The notes below the pieces were generated by a model. It saw only the letters and a program-made list of their open reading frames with translations, was not told the DNA's origin and searched no databases. From assembly GCF_032854445.1 (NCBI RefSeq), contig NC_088297.1, forward strand, positions 26,963,915 to 27,027,914: 64,000 bases of DNA, given 5' to 3'. Origin of the DNA: Liolophura sinensis. Its lineage: Eukaryota > Mollusca > Polyplacophora > Chitonida > Chitonidae. Positions 12,101 through 20,989 of this stretch are shown here, in pieces. The stretch's first letter is position 1. The number at the start of each line of letters is the position of its first letter. A program made the position numbers and the translations under genes.

Positions 12101-15100
12101 ATTGGTGAGAGGCTTCTGGGTCATTACGCTGCGCTAGCGCGCTAACCGACTGAGCCACGGAGGCCCCGGCAAGCTATTCAGATGACTTGTTCGTGTATAA
12201 GAACATGTGTGACGCGTGTTTCGCATTTATTTATTTAATGCTTGTTAAACAGGCGCTTTGGAGTTTACGTACACGCTTAAGTACACTACCAGAACTTAGC
12301 GTCCGTTTAGGTCTAAACGGTGTGATGTGAGAGGTAAGCACTACTGTTTAGGAATTACACGGCATTGGTGCCGACTGGCGTTTAGTCACTAAGCACTGCT
12401 TTCTCCACACTTATTTAGGTTTTAAGCCATCATTTTTAATGTCAACTGGTTTTTAAAAGCCTCATTTGTGTTTGAAAGTCATGTCGGGTGTGGAGGGTGG
12501 GTGGGTGGATGTGGAGGGGGGATAGGTTGGTGTGGAGTGGGGGGGGGGGGGGAGTGACTGCCATGTAGAACCTATACGATCTTTTTTTCTGTGCAGCCCA
12601 CGGGATTTGGTGATGTATTGTGTAAGAAGTTAGCAGTTTTGATGGATACTTTTCTTACAAAACGACAAAAGGCAGTTTCCAGAGAAGAAAAAAAGTGGTA
12701 ACAAATAAAATACGCTTTCAGCTTGGAAGCTTAATTATGTGTATCTTGTAGCAAAACGTCGGTTTCTATAGATCGATGTCGAGCTGTTGTTGTGGGTAAA
12801 TTATACCCAGGGAGTTGCTTTCGCTATCCCATTACCTCGCTATGGTGAGGCCTCGCTGCCTTGAGGTAGCAAAGTGATGTAACAAGGATATGCTACTCGC
12901 TGTCCTTTTACCTCGCTCCGGTGAGGCCTCGCTGCCCCGAGGTAACAAAGCGATATGAAAAGCATATGCTATCTCGCCGTGCCATTACCCAGCTACAATG
13001 AGGCCTCGCTGCCTCGAGGTAGGAACCGATGTAACAAGGAAATGCTATCTCGCTGCCCCATTATCTCGTCACAGTGAGGCTTTGCTGCCTCGAGGTAGTC
13101 ACGCGATGGAACGAAGATATGCTATCTCGCTGTTCCATTACCTCGCTCTGGTGAGGCCTCGCTATCTCGAGGTAGCCAAGCGATGTAATAAGGAAATGCT
13201 ATCTCGCTGTCCATTACCTCGCTGTGGTGTGGCCTCGCTGTCTCGCCGCATCACAGCCACATATATGAACAGTTGCAATCAAAGCGCATCTGAGATACAT
13301 ATTTTATTGTCGACAAGTTATATAATATCATAGTACACGATTTGAGTACTGATTTCACTCATTCGCCAAGACAATACCTTGCATCTTTCCAAATTTCCAA
13401 CTGTTCACTGTTTTTCTTTGAATGATTCCGCCTTATCTTCATACTTTAGATACTTTCTTAGTTATTTGGTAATTCATGTTAAACTTCTTCCCAAGAATTT
13501 GTCTTGCGATTATTCACCTGGAACGTCCAGCTTGGTTGACGGCTGGTATACGAATATCTGTTTCGACGCATAGATTAACTACCTCGACATTAGTTGATTT
13601 CACAAATCTTGTCATACCCTTATTGTGTAGTTCTACAACCAGAACTCACCTAACTGGTCCACGGTAATTCGCCGGCTATGCGGAATTTCACTCTTACCAA
13701 GGTACCAGTTAAAGTCCTTGAGGGCAGGACGTGGCTTGCTGTCAGGTCGACTACGGCAGGGAAGGGAATGATTCTTACCGGCGTGCCCCGTCACATTCTC
13801 CGGCATTTCCGTCGGAAATCTGAACAAGTCTGATGAAAGAAGCCTATTGTTTAAAGTCAGAACTTATTGAAGGGGTCAAAGTAACAATCTCACTATGTAA
13901 CTTTAGTGACGGCGTCTTCTGTCAGACTTCCCTCGATCTCACATTTCGTGAGGTCACGGTGTTACATGTACATGTGCATAAAAATACACGAATAATTTTA
14001 TAGACATGTCAGGAATAGGCATTAGACATGACATGAGTTGGTAATAAACGTGTGAGGAATTGACAATAAACATGTCAGGAATTGGCATTAGACATGTCAG
14101 GAATCGGAAACAGATATGACAGGAAAGGGCATTCGACATGTCAAAAATTGTCAATAAACATGTCAGGAATTGGTATTAGACAATATAGGAATTGGCAACA
14201 AACGTGTCAGCAATTGGCAACAGACGTGTCAGGAATTGGCAACAGACGTGTCAGGAATTGGCAACACATTAGGGCTTGGCATTGGACATGACAGGAATTG
14301 GTAACACACGTCAGGAATTGACATTAGACATGTCGGGAATTGGCCATAGACGTGACAAGAATTTTAAAATAGACATGTCAGGAATTGGCAATAGGCATGA
14401 CAGGAATTGGCATTAGACATGACAGGAGTTGGCATTAGACATTTCGGGAATTAGCATTAGACATGTCAGGAATTGGCAATAGACATCTGCGAAATTGGCA
14501 ATGGACATGTCAGGAATTGACATAGACATGTGAGGAATTGGCATTAGATGACAAAAATTGGCAATAGACATGTCAGAAATAGACATAGACGTGTCAGGAA
14601 TTGGCAGTAGACATGTCAGAAATTGGCCTTAGACATGACAGGAGTTGGCGTTAGACATGTCAGAAATTGGGTTTAGGCATATCAGGAATTGGCATTAGGC
14701 ATGTCAGGAACGACATTAGACATGTGAGGAATACTAAATAATAAAGCAAAATCGACCCTATAGCCTATCAGAACACATTGGGTGAGATTTCATTGGTTAA
14801 CTTATATATTTCATCAGTGGCTTAGGTCATACATGTGTACAATTGACATATTCCTTCAAGTCTTGTGGGATAAGGAATTAAGTAGCTCACATCATCGTAC
14901 AGAGCACAGCCCAGATCTAATATGCGAAGTGTGATGACAGTGACATCATTTTTATGTAGTTCATATTATCGTATGGAACACAGCCTAGTCTAAAAATGTG
15001 ACATGTGATGACGTCAGCAACGGAATAGAGTGACATCTTTCATTAACGCAATATATTAGCTACATCGTTGTGAGAAAAAGTCAGGAGTCCCATGCGGATA

Positions 15101-18100
15101 TTATAAGATTTAATAAATATACATCTGACTCCAATAAATGTGACAAATCTAGGCATTTCACCAAATGTGTGGTAAAGCTCTATACTGGACAATGTGAATC
15201 TTACCTGACTTAGTCAGAGTTTTCGCGGAAGATCGGGAAACTCCGTAAGTGTTAGTAGCCACACAATAGTACGTTCCTTCATCCGCCACCGTGACCCTTG
15301 TGATGTTGATATGCCCCTGTTTTAACGCGATCCTTTCAGTAATGTTCAGAACTTTGCCATCTTTTACCCAGGTGATACTGTAAATAAAGAATCTTTATTA
15401 CGGAGAAAAGGGCATTGGGGAGATAGGACAGCTAGAAAGAAGTGGTTTATTTATGTCTGCATTACGTGGTTATACATATTAAGAAGAAATCATTTAAGAT
15501 CTCTCGACATTTCTGCGACTCTCAAAGACTGATATCATGTGTTTTACATTTTGTTGCCTAGAAAATATGTGCCATTGTCGTGACACAACGTAAATACCGT
15601 ATGCTTTAACAGGTAAAAGCAGTTCACGCCACAAAACCTAATCTCACGTTACGTCTTAGTGGCTGTCGAGTAAAGGCCCGTGTAAACTGAGTGTTTTGTT
15701 GTGACTCGACCCGACACAACTGAAAAATCGCATTGAGTTGCTGACAAATGTTCTGATGTATACCTCTCCACGACGAAAATCGAGTCCAGTTGGCTGCAGC
15801 CGTGTCTAGATTTATATAAAAAAAAAACATCAGACCCAGTCGAGAGTCTTTTATAGCGTATCCACTCCTACTATCGTCAGTGACTGTCTTCAACCTTCAG
15901 CCAATCAGAACTGGGCGCATAGTCACGCGACCACATTTTGGTATCCAAAATGGCGGTGCCCAAGGAGGCAAATCTTGAACCCAATTCCACGAATTGCGCT
16001 GGTGTAACCTGAAGGTGACATAATCACAATGATTTAAAGAAAACTTTGTAATGTTAACACCTAACATATTGAACGAAGCACAGTTGAAACCACCGAGTTC
16101 CAGGTAAGTGGATGTAACGATTCAGATCGGCATAAATAAAGGACTGAGGAAGAGAATCTAAGATGACATGACCAGCCACCGTCGGAACTAACAATTTACT
16201 CGCATTGGCGTCGGAAGTAGCACGTCCGGTACGGTCATGGCCTTACCACTTTCCATCACACAAAAGAAAAAACCATGCGCACATTAGACCGTTAATCACG
16301 TAAAACTACAATGGATCTATGTAAAGAATAAAAACCACGTAAAACAATTTCAGGGCATCTCCAGCCGTCTAGCATCCCATATTTTCGGGATCTAAGCGGC
16401 CCTGTACAATTGCCTTTCGCACTAGGACAGTTGACAGGTGCCGTGCCACCACACTGACCTGACCATGTACACGGTGTTTTTTTTTCAGCCCATTTTAAAC
16501 CTGACCTCTGACGTATTCTTGAAATGTTCACCCTGAACTAGGCGCACACTCATGCGGCCACTTTTTGGTATCCAAAATGGCGGCGCCCAAGGAGTAGACG
16601 ACAAGCTCATCGAGCTTTGGAGTGATGAGCCTTGTGAAAAAGCCCCTGCTGTTCACGCAACAGTAGACAAGACTTTACCCATCAACTCCTGAAAGTTACA
16701 ACTTCCTCTTTTAAAGCCTTTGTTGTGACTGGATCTACCGGTCCCGAAGCGGACGATCTAGCAACTGTGTCATTGTTGCGAGTACATGTGGGTGATCTTA
16801 CATTTCCTTCACAGTCTTACCTTGGAAGTGGATATCCCGTCACAACACATTCAGCTGCGATATAATCGTTAAAAAAGTCCTGGCTAGTCAGCGACGACAC
16901 AGACGGTGGGCGTGGTTCTGGAGAGAAGATAAATGCATTTACTGGAGGGGGACGAGTCACGTGGTACACACTTGCAGATCGAGATGTAAAGGGGGAGATG
17001 TAAACTTGGGATGCTAGGAATATCACACAACAGAGTTTAACATCAGTCCATTCAACAATCTGATTTTTACAATGAACAATAAACAATGAACCAAGTAGAC
17101 GACAAACAATTACATAGGCAGCAACCTCAGCCTTACAACTCTCTATCATTTCCCTTCGAAGCCGAGTTTGGATTGACGTCGATATTTTGTTATATGCCTA
17201 CAGATTGGGTTTTATTCGTAGGTGGCGTCTCCTACTCCAATACCTAATACCTCCTCTCCGGCCGCACGTGCGAAGGTCTGCAGGTAAACTGCGGATGGTC
17301 GAGGGTTTCCCCAGGGCTCTGCCCGACTCCCCCCACCATAATGCTGACCGCCGTTGAAATATTCTTCAGCACGGCGTAAAAAAATTCCGATCAAATAAAT
17401 CAATCAAACAGTCTCGAAAGACAACAGGCCCGTAGACGCGAGGTCCCTTGTTCGAATCCAGCTAGCTCTGCTCCCAGAGGTAGGTCATTTTCTAGTTCTG
17501 AAATCGCTTTCATTCTTCCCAGATCAGCTTTTAGAATTATACCTCTGTGTATTGTTATACATTCAGTAACCTGGAACTTAGCCCTGTCGCCTGCGCTGTA
17601 CGTGTGAAAACACGCCACAAAACTGGTTTCCTTTGATATTGAAGCAAGTCTGAATTCTAATCACCTCATTGTCCGTGAACAGTAAAGACTGTGCCCTCAC
17701 CATAAACACACGTATTTGAAAGTGTCCACTGAGACAGCATCCGAACTCGACTCCTTTGCAAAGCTTTCGGATATGAATGTTACAAGAACGCATTGATTTT
17801 TCTCACTATTCATGTAGTAAATTAGTGAACCTAAACCTAATGTATGCCTCCTAGCTTTCCACTAGTACAAAGCCATATCACCACATGAACCTTGCACTTT
17901 TTTCTACAACATATCCAAAACTAAACCTAGCATGACCACCGTTGGAAGTAAAGTCATAGCATTTTGTTACCTTGGTAACCTCCAGGGGAGTAAGAAGTAA
18001 CATAGGCAAAACGGTTTTTAGTCGTATCCTAAAAAGAGACAAAATTCTCATATATTTTAACTAGGTGCAAACTAACAGGGCAGAAATGTATAGTGCATCA

Positions 18101-20984
18101 ATAACCTAAAATGTCCGTGAGGCAGTATCACCCAATCAGTGCTCCTTCACTCTTTCACAATTCCACGAAAGATTCCAGGTGTACCTAAAGGTGACATAAT
18201 GTCACAATGACTTGAAGTAAACCGTGTTTTTTTTTTTTTGTTTTTTTTTGTTTGTTTGTTTGTTTGTTGTGTTTTTTTTTTGCGATGTTCACACTTCACA
18301 TGTTGAGCACAACACCGAGTTCCAGGTAAGTGAATGCAACGATTCAGATCGGCATGAATAAGGAACTGAGGAAGAGAATTAAGGATGACATGATCAGCCA
18401 TCCTCGGAACTAACCATTTACCTGCGGTGCAGTCAGAAGCAGCACAGACGGTACGACCATGGCCGTACTACCTTTCATCACTCAAAAAAACGTAAAGAAG
18501 AAAAATTAAGATAAGAAATCAAAAGTAAAGTCGAACAAATTTACTGGCGACCAACAAAATGAAGGCTCATGTGCACACCTGTGCACACTAGACCTTTAAT
18601 CACATAGAACAACAATGGATTTATGTGAAGAACAGAAACCCCGTTAACAATTTCATCTCCAGCCGTCTAGGACTCCAAAGCTGTCGGGGTCTAAGCGCCC
18701 CTGCACAACCGCCTTTCGCACTAGGACAGTTTACCGGTGGCCCTACCACTAAATTGACCCGACTTGACTATACACGCTGTTTTTTCGACCCATTTCAAAC
18801 CTGACCTCTGACGTACACTTGAAATATGCGCCCAGAAGGGCGTAAAACACTAATTCTAACAGCTGATTCTGTAACCTAAAAAGCATTGGACAGACTAGAT
18901 TTGAGATCGGTTTAAACGTCCGTATCTGTCTTCTACACTCACGATCTAAATGTACACTAAATAATTTGTTAAATTGCCGACTGAGTCACTTTCACCCACA
19001 TCATTCTTTACTCAAATAATTCGAAGTGGTTTGATTTAATTTTGCTCACCATTCAGTTTTATTTTGAATACAAAATTAAAAACATATATCAAAGGAGAAA
19101 AAATGTTAAAAACATGCAAATTTCACATGAAAACGTGTGAAAAGTTAATCGTAAATATGGTCTTAAATATTTTTGTCATTTGAAAATAATTTTTGTGTGG
19201 TTGATATTTGCTACCACCATTTGGCGTCTATGGTTTGTTATGATGTGATGCATGTATGTGTAATAAATTTATCTGAATGAAAATCTGCTGTTTATATCTA
19301 AACATATCCGTTAAATCTGAATTAAGACAATAATTAGATATATATTACAAATATAAATATGAGTAAACGGCTGAATTAAAACTTGTCAGAAGGAAACCCA
19401 AATGTATTTATTGGACATGAGCCATATCCTTTTTTATGACTTTCTTGTGCAAAGAAGATATATACCAAGGAATGACCCTAAATACCCACGATACAAAATT
19501 ATTTTCAAATGTCCATTTCTCCTAAAAGAAAAAAAGTATTCAGTCTTGATCATGTTTACAAATAACTTTTCACATTCTTTCGTTTGATTTATTTCTTTAT
19601 TTATTTGATTCGTGTTTTGCGTCGTGGTTAGGAATATTTCACTTGTACGACGGCGGACGGCATTGTGATGGGAGGAGACCGGACAGAGCCCGGGAGAAAA
19701 CCCATGACTATCCGCAAGTTGTTCGGAGACCTTCCCACGCACGACTGAAACTCACATCGACCGCATTGGTGAGAGGTTCATGGTTTACTGCGCCCTGCTG
19801 GCTTCCTAACCAACTCGGCCTCGGAGGGCCCTTTTCGTTTCTTTATTTGACTTTTATGTTTTCTCCAGAGCTAAAGAAAGATTGGATTATTTGAGATTAA
19901 CCTAAAAGCAAATACACTGTACAATACGTTCGCAGCTTGTATCTTTCCTATTTTGACGACTTAATAACTGTAGCCGACGCAGTTTTCTGAGAAACGCAAT
20001 GAACGAATGACTAATGAAATGGGTGACGAAGAGATAGTGACTAGGTAATCAGATCACCTATTATCTCATTATGCATATACTCCGCGTCATTTCACTTCCG
20101 GTTCAGGTTGCCCCAGTTTCTCCGTGACCACATATGGAATTATTTCACAGATACTGAACTTAGAGTTTTCTAAATTGTACTCCACGCTGTGGTTTACTAG
20201 TGTAGTTCCCATTTGTAGTCAGAGAGCAGAGGGTAAGACAAAAGTGCATTTGACACTGTGGTTTACTAGTGTAGTTCCCATTTGTAGTCAGAGAGCAGAG
20301 GGTAAGACAAAAGTGCATTTGACACTGTGGTTTACTAGTGTAGTTCCCATTTGTAGTCAGACAGCAGAGGGTAAGACAAAAGTGCATTTGACACTATGGT
20401 TTACTAGTGTAGTCCCCATGTGTTGTCACAAAGTACTTGGTAACACAGAAGTGTATTTGACGCTGTACTTTACCAGTATAGGCTATGTTTATAGTCACAA
20501 AGTACAGGGTAAATTAGAAGTGTACTTGACGCTGTGGCGTTCTTGTGTAATTCCTATTTGCACTGATAAAGTACGCAGCTACATGTATATAAGCATAATA
20601 TATATGCGTATGCGTATGCGTATGTATTCTTTACTGTATGTATTTCCTGATGATAGCACAAACATAATGACCGAATTATAGAAAAATATTATGACTTTAA
20701 TATTCGGAGTTACTTCCTTTCTGATTTATAAAACCACAAGTTAAGACTGTATGATTTTGGTCTGACAGCTCCGTGGTCCTGGCACCAGGGCGACCTATGT
20801 TGTATTTAATTGAGTGCTAAGGGCTACTTAACACTAAGCATGCTTCATAAAACTAACCCCATGACTTATACAACACGGTATAAACCATAAGTGTACTTAC
20901 TTAACGCTGTACTTATGCTGAAGACTGACAGCGCACAAAACACAACACAGACGGGGTTCCATGCCATTGTTAGTTTTTTTCTTC
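60..20984 (-). CDS. Receptor gene A: transmembrane protein with five Ig domains (3' end off window)
   Basis: Coding exons in transcript order: 20901-20967, 16821-16917, 15205-15377, 13650-13829, 10664-10795, 9708-9810, 8841-9022, 6986-7114, 5250-5387, 1245-1580, 60-194. All splice phases join without a frameshift. The ~557 residues seen are a signal peptide (1-22), Ig1 (about 24-112), Ig2 (113-216), Ig3 (217-311), Ig4 (312-400), Ig5 (401-512), a short stalk and a membrane segment (about 524-548). Ig1-Ig4 keep Cys, Trp and Cys; Ig5 lacks the first Cys. Every domain module is phase 1 at both ends; Ig1-Ig4 are each split by an internal intron, Ig5 is not. Known for the family: such proteins act at the cell surface in adhesion or recognition. 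The ligand is unknown. The tail exons should lie about 3-4 kb left of the window, by analogy with gene B. Confidence 0.88.
919..1135 (+). repeat. 69-bp VNTR in gene A, three units
   Basis: Units contain GACTTTTGTTGTGCATG and GGCAGTGATGTCATAGTTA, starting at 932, 1001 and 1070. The array lies in the intron between the Ig5 and transmembrane exons. Confidence 0.93.
1245..1580 (-). CDS. Gene A exon: Ig5, undivided
   Basis: Acceptor TATGCAG, donor TATA|GTAAGTTG; phase 1 at both ends. The 111 whole codons form a complete Ig fold: LKYIWHHAN (Trp strand), GFSHLTIDTSNL (E strand), GEYVCEVTVGV (F strand) and LKFTVTS (G strand). The usual B-strand cysteine is replaced (LNVSATVD), leaving one unpaired cysteine. 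Seven replacements against one synonymous change separate it from gene B. Confidence 0.9.
1618..1952 (-). mobile_element. SINE family 2 (tRNA-headed, GTTTAACGTCGT end)
   Basis: On the minus strand a tRNA-like head (TAGCCTAATGGTTAGATCG as A box, AATCAAACCTGGGTCGG as B box) runs to a tail reading ACGACGTTAAACCCCAAGC. The same family is at 38565 and 47985. Confidence 0.75.
2156..2340 (+). pseudogene. Antisense open frame beginning MAAFDFNYVTT, possible gene remnant
   Basis: Within the Ig4-Ig5 intron and antisense to gene A, an ATG in good context opens a frame reading MAAFDFNYVTTDHLENIL then TDERDKNKTNIERDQ, and runs into the 37-bp array. The D-x-L-E-x-I-L and K-N-T spacing faintly recalls the N-terminus of QRICH1/Crypton-type proteins; this is a weak guess from memory. 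No downstream domain is present. Confidence 0.25.
2395..4935 (+). repeat. 37/38-bp minisatellite, about 67 units (gene A intron)
   Basis: Units such as TTTTACAAGACAACTTCTCC followed by AAACATCG recur with three interleaved subtypes (TTTTTCAAATTCT, TCTTTCAGCTTTT and TTCTTTCAACTTTT). The array is between the Ig5 and Ig4 exons. Confidence 0.93.
5075..5165 (-). mobile_element. SINE family 1 fragment (copy B at 54478-54565)
   Basis: Retains GGAAACCGGACAAAGGCCC, GTCCGCAGGTTGCTGCAAG and CCTTCCCACATACGTCCGGA of the family 1 central region. Confidence 0.6.
5250..5387 (-). CDS. Gene A exon: second half of Ig4
   Basis: Acceptor CTTTTTACAG, donor GATTG|GTGAGTGAG; phase 1 at both ends. It contains DTFSIQCHVTKDNRTHVSD, the F-strand Cys with an NRT sequon, and ends DATLTVI. 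Two tyrosines here are Asn and Ser in gene B. Confidence 0.88.
5808..5847. repeat. Perfect 13-bp inverted repeat (copy B at 55212-55251)
   Basis: AAAAGTGATATCT and its exact complement flank a 14-base loop. Both copies of the duplication keep it unchanged. It lies in the intron inside Ig4. Confidence 0.85.
5850..6550. other. Intron sequence without recognised features
   Basis: About 700 bases between the hairpin and a SINE fragment, within the Ig4 intron; I see no coding or repeat structure. Confidence 0.5.
6560..6690 (-). mobile_element. SINE family 1, 3' part (copy B 55968-56092)
   Basis: Reads TTGATTGGTGTTTTGCGCC, GCGACGGCGGTCAGGATTAT, then the GGGCAGAGCCCGGGGGAAAC block; the tRNA head is missing. 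Confidence 0.85.
6822..6915 (+). mobile_element. SINE family 1, tail fragment (copy B 56218-56321)
   Basis: Opposite orientation to the fragment at 6560, ending in a run of AAATA. Confidence 0.8.
6986..7114 (-). CDS. Gene A exon: first half of Ig4
   Basis: Acceptor TTTTTTAG, donor TGGAG|GTGAGG; phase 1 at both ends. It has the B-strand Cys in EFQCAVNEADADIAWF and its Trp. Three replacements and one synonymous change against gene B. Confidence 0.87.
7673..7879 (+). mobile_element. SINE family 1, nearly full length
   Basis: Starts GGGGCCTCCGTGGCCTAGTT (tRNA-like A box region), contains GGCTGTGAGTTCAAGTCC (B box), and ends with TGAAACACCAATCAAATAAA. Confidence 0.85.
7900..8130 (-). pseudogene. 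Open frame remnant of unknown origin in the Ig3-Ig4 intron (copy B 57307-57537)
   Basis: The minus strand reads VYNCEFTVYTV, then EVRTTVGLTEGNMF, then TEFQVIEWKSMGLNKLGIMK. A diverged, frameshifted relative at about 17480-17740 keeps VFTVHG, KFQVTE and DLGRMK in the same order. No conserved splice sites are evident and I do not recognise the family. Confidence 0.35.
8841..9022 (-). CDS. Gene A exon: second half of Ig3
   Basis: Acceptor GTTCATAG, donor CACTG|GTAAGTG; phase 2 in, phase 1 out. It reads PQPEVTWIPPGG and TDEGIYACKAKNSGGEV, a textbook I-set C strand and F strand. It is identical in gene B over all 182 bases, in contrast to the flanking exons. Confidence 0.93.
9494..9540 (+). mobile_element. 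SINE family 1 head fragment (copy B 58915-58960)
   Basis: GGGGCCTCCGTGGCTCAGTT only; the rest of the element is absent. Confidence 0.6.
9708..9810 (-). CDS. Gene A exon: first half of Ig3
   Basis: Acceptor GTGTTTCCAG, donor GGCCT|GTAAGTAC; phase 1 in, phase 2 out. It contains LELQCIADG, the B-strand cysteine. Four replacements and two synonymous changes separate it from gene B. Confidence 0.88.
10664..10795 (-). CDS. Gene A exon: second half of Ig2
   Basis: Acceptor GTTGACAG, donor ATCAG|GTATCC; phase 1 at both ends. It contains AMYNCSVFNAESRARV, the second Ig cysteine and F-G region, and ends KLTVKS, a G strand. Gene B differs only by Met to Thr before this Cys. Confidence 0.9.
10800..11890. 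other. Intron inside Ig2, no recognised features
   Basis: AT-rich sequence conserved between copies A and B; only short random frames are seen. Confidence 0.5.
11894..12167 (-). mobile_element. SINE family 1, full length
   Basis: From a T-run and GATTGGTGTTTTACGCCGTA to a tRNA-like head (minus strand GGGGCCTCCGTGGCTCAGTC with GCTAGCGCAGCGTAATGACC). It is among the most intact copies here. Confidence 0.9.
12485..12560 (+). repeat. G-rich tract (copy B 61945-62025)
   Basis: Runs of GGG to G(13) spaced by GTGGA and GGGTG on the plus strand, able in principle to form a G-quadruplex. Length and sequence differ between the two copies. Confidence 0.75.
12822..13253 (+). repeat. 76-bp minisatellite, about 5.6 units
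   Basis: Units carry CCATTACCTCGCTATGGTGA, GGCCTCGCTGCCTCGAGGTA and GCTATCTCGCTG. It sits in the intron inside Ig2. Confidence 0.9.
13650..13829 (-). CDS. Gene A exon: first half of Ig2
   Basis: Phase 1 in and out. Two possible acceptors lie 10 bases apart; the upstream one (TTTCATCAG, exon from 13829) is the one that keeps frame with the preceding exon. It carries the first Cys in SLPCRSRPDS, the Trp in FNWYLGK and an NVT sequon that gene B lacks. Confidence 0.88.
13998..14738 (+). repeat. 22-bp minisatellite, gene A
   Basis: Degenerate units of ACATGTCAGGAATTGGCATT-like sequence over 740 bases in the intron between Ig1 and Ig2. Confidence 0.92.
15205..15377 (-). CDS. Gene A exon: second half of Ig1
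   Basis: Acceptor TTATTTACAG, donor TCAG|GTAAGATT; phase 2 in, phase 1 out. It reads ITWVKDGK for the Trp strand, then DEGTYYCVATNTYG, the classic D-x-G-x-Y-x-C motif of an I-set domain. Two N-glycosylation sequons (NIT) are present. Confidence 0.92.
15912..16592. repeat. 57-bp direct repeats flanking the dispersed repeat
   Basis: 15912-15968 and 16536-16592 share GGCGCA, then TTGGTATCCAAAATGGCGG and GCCCAAGGAG. They bracket copy 1 of the dispersed repeat closely and include a YY1-like AAAATGGCGGC. Confidence 0.8.
15979..16525 (+). repeat. Dispersed repeat, copy 1
   Basis: Diverged direct copy of 18159-18832. Shared blocks include ACCGAGTTCCAGGTAAGTG, AACGATTCAGATCGGCAT and TTTCGCACTAGGACAGTT. 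Nature unknown; no coding frame is shared. Confidence 0.75.
16574..16665 (+). pseudogene. Possible MADF-domain start, frameshifted
   Basis: ATGGCGGCGCCCAAGGAG, then one base out of frame VDDKLIELWSDEPCEKA. The K-L-I-E-L-W and E-x-P-C spacing resembles the first helix of MADF/Adf-1 domains common in transposon-derived genes. No more of the domain is seen. Weak. Confidence 0.3.
16821..16917 (-). CDS. Gene A exon: first half of Ig1
   Basis: Acceptor TTCTCTCCAG, donor CCAAG|GTAAGAC; phase 1 in, phase 2 out. It contains the first Ig cysteine in AAECVVTGYPLP, a typical I-set B-C strand sequence. It joins 15377 through a split Ser codon. Confidence 0.88.
17250..17410 (+). mobile_element. SINE family 1, 3' half
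   Basis: From CCTCTCCGGCCGCACGTG to a tail ATCAAATAAATCAATC; the head is absent. Confidence 0.8.
18159..18832 (+). repeat. Dispersed repeat, copy 2
   Basis: Relative of 15979-16525 with an extra T-rich stretch (18225-18285) and about 90 extra bases near 18500. Confidence 0.75.
19065..19582 (+). mobile_element. Long foldback element, copy 1
   Basis: The two halves (19065-19340 and 19400-19582) are imperfect inverted repeats, for example GTGAAAAGTTAATCGTAAAT against the complement of ATTTACAAATAACTTTTCAC-like sequence, each with a GGTATTTxGG-ACCACC block. The whole element is the reverse complement of 32940-33490. Confidence 0.7.
19583..19832 (-). mobile_element. SINE family 1
   Basis: Diverged, with TTGATTCGTGTTTTGCGTCG through to a recognisable but mutated head near GGCCTCGGAGGGCCC. 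It directly abuts the foldback element. Confidence 0.8.
20185..20598 (+). repeat. 69-bp tandem repeat, six units, in frame
   Basis: Units start at 20185, 20254, 20323, 20392, 20461 and 20530, exactly 69 bases apart. The plus-strand frame stays open, repeating LTLWFTSVVPICSQ and similar 23-residue units. The first three are nearly identical and the last three diverge. Confidence 0.93.
20901..20984 (-). CDS. Gene A signal-peptide exon
   Basis: An acceptor (TTTGCTGCAG) is followed by 17 untranslated bases and ATG at 20967. The 22 codons begin MAWNPVCVVFCALSVFSIST, with a hydrophobic core typical of a secretory signal and a plausible cleavage after STA. The exon ends phase 1 (TTA A|GTAAGTAC). 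Joined to 16917 it restores a Lys codon and continues straight into Ig1. The start is chosen because it is the only in-frame ATG before the core and no other signal-like exon was found upstream. Confidence 0.75.
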
Positions 20985-20989
20985 CTGCA

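Larger units (their letters stand above)
1..14614 (+). repeat. Large direct duplication, copy A
   Basis: This stretch matches 49031-64000 in the same orientation, base 1 pairing with 49031. The offset drifts from 49030 to about 49430 because of indels and repeat-array length differences. By eye, introns differ at roughly 1-2% of positions. It carries the 3' two-thirds of receptor gene A (exons for Ig2-Ig5 and the transmembrane segment). The homology already exists at base 1, so the left boundary is outside the window. Confidence 0.95.

Noticed and set aside
11927..12158. Several short frames reading WSWVSPGLCPVSTHH or similar, repeated across the window
   Set aside because: They are translations of SINE family 1 in various frames and recur wherever the SINE occurs.
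13650..13819. Starting the Ig2 exon at the nearer acceptor (CTTGTTCAG)
   Set aside because: It would put the exon out of phase with the Ig1 exon; the acceptor 10 bases upstream restores the frame.
13998..14738. Regularly spaced short repeats as a CRISPR array
   Set aside because: Eukaryotic genome; units are contiguous and degenerate with no unique spacers.
16292..16531. 79-codon minus-strand frame with several cysteines
   Set aside because: It lies within the dispersed repeat; the second copy at 18.2-18.8 kb does not keep the frame.
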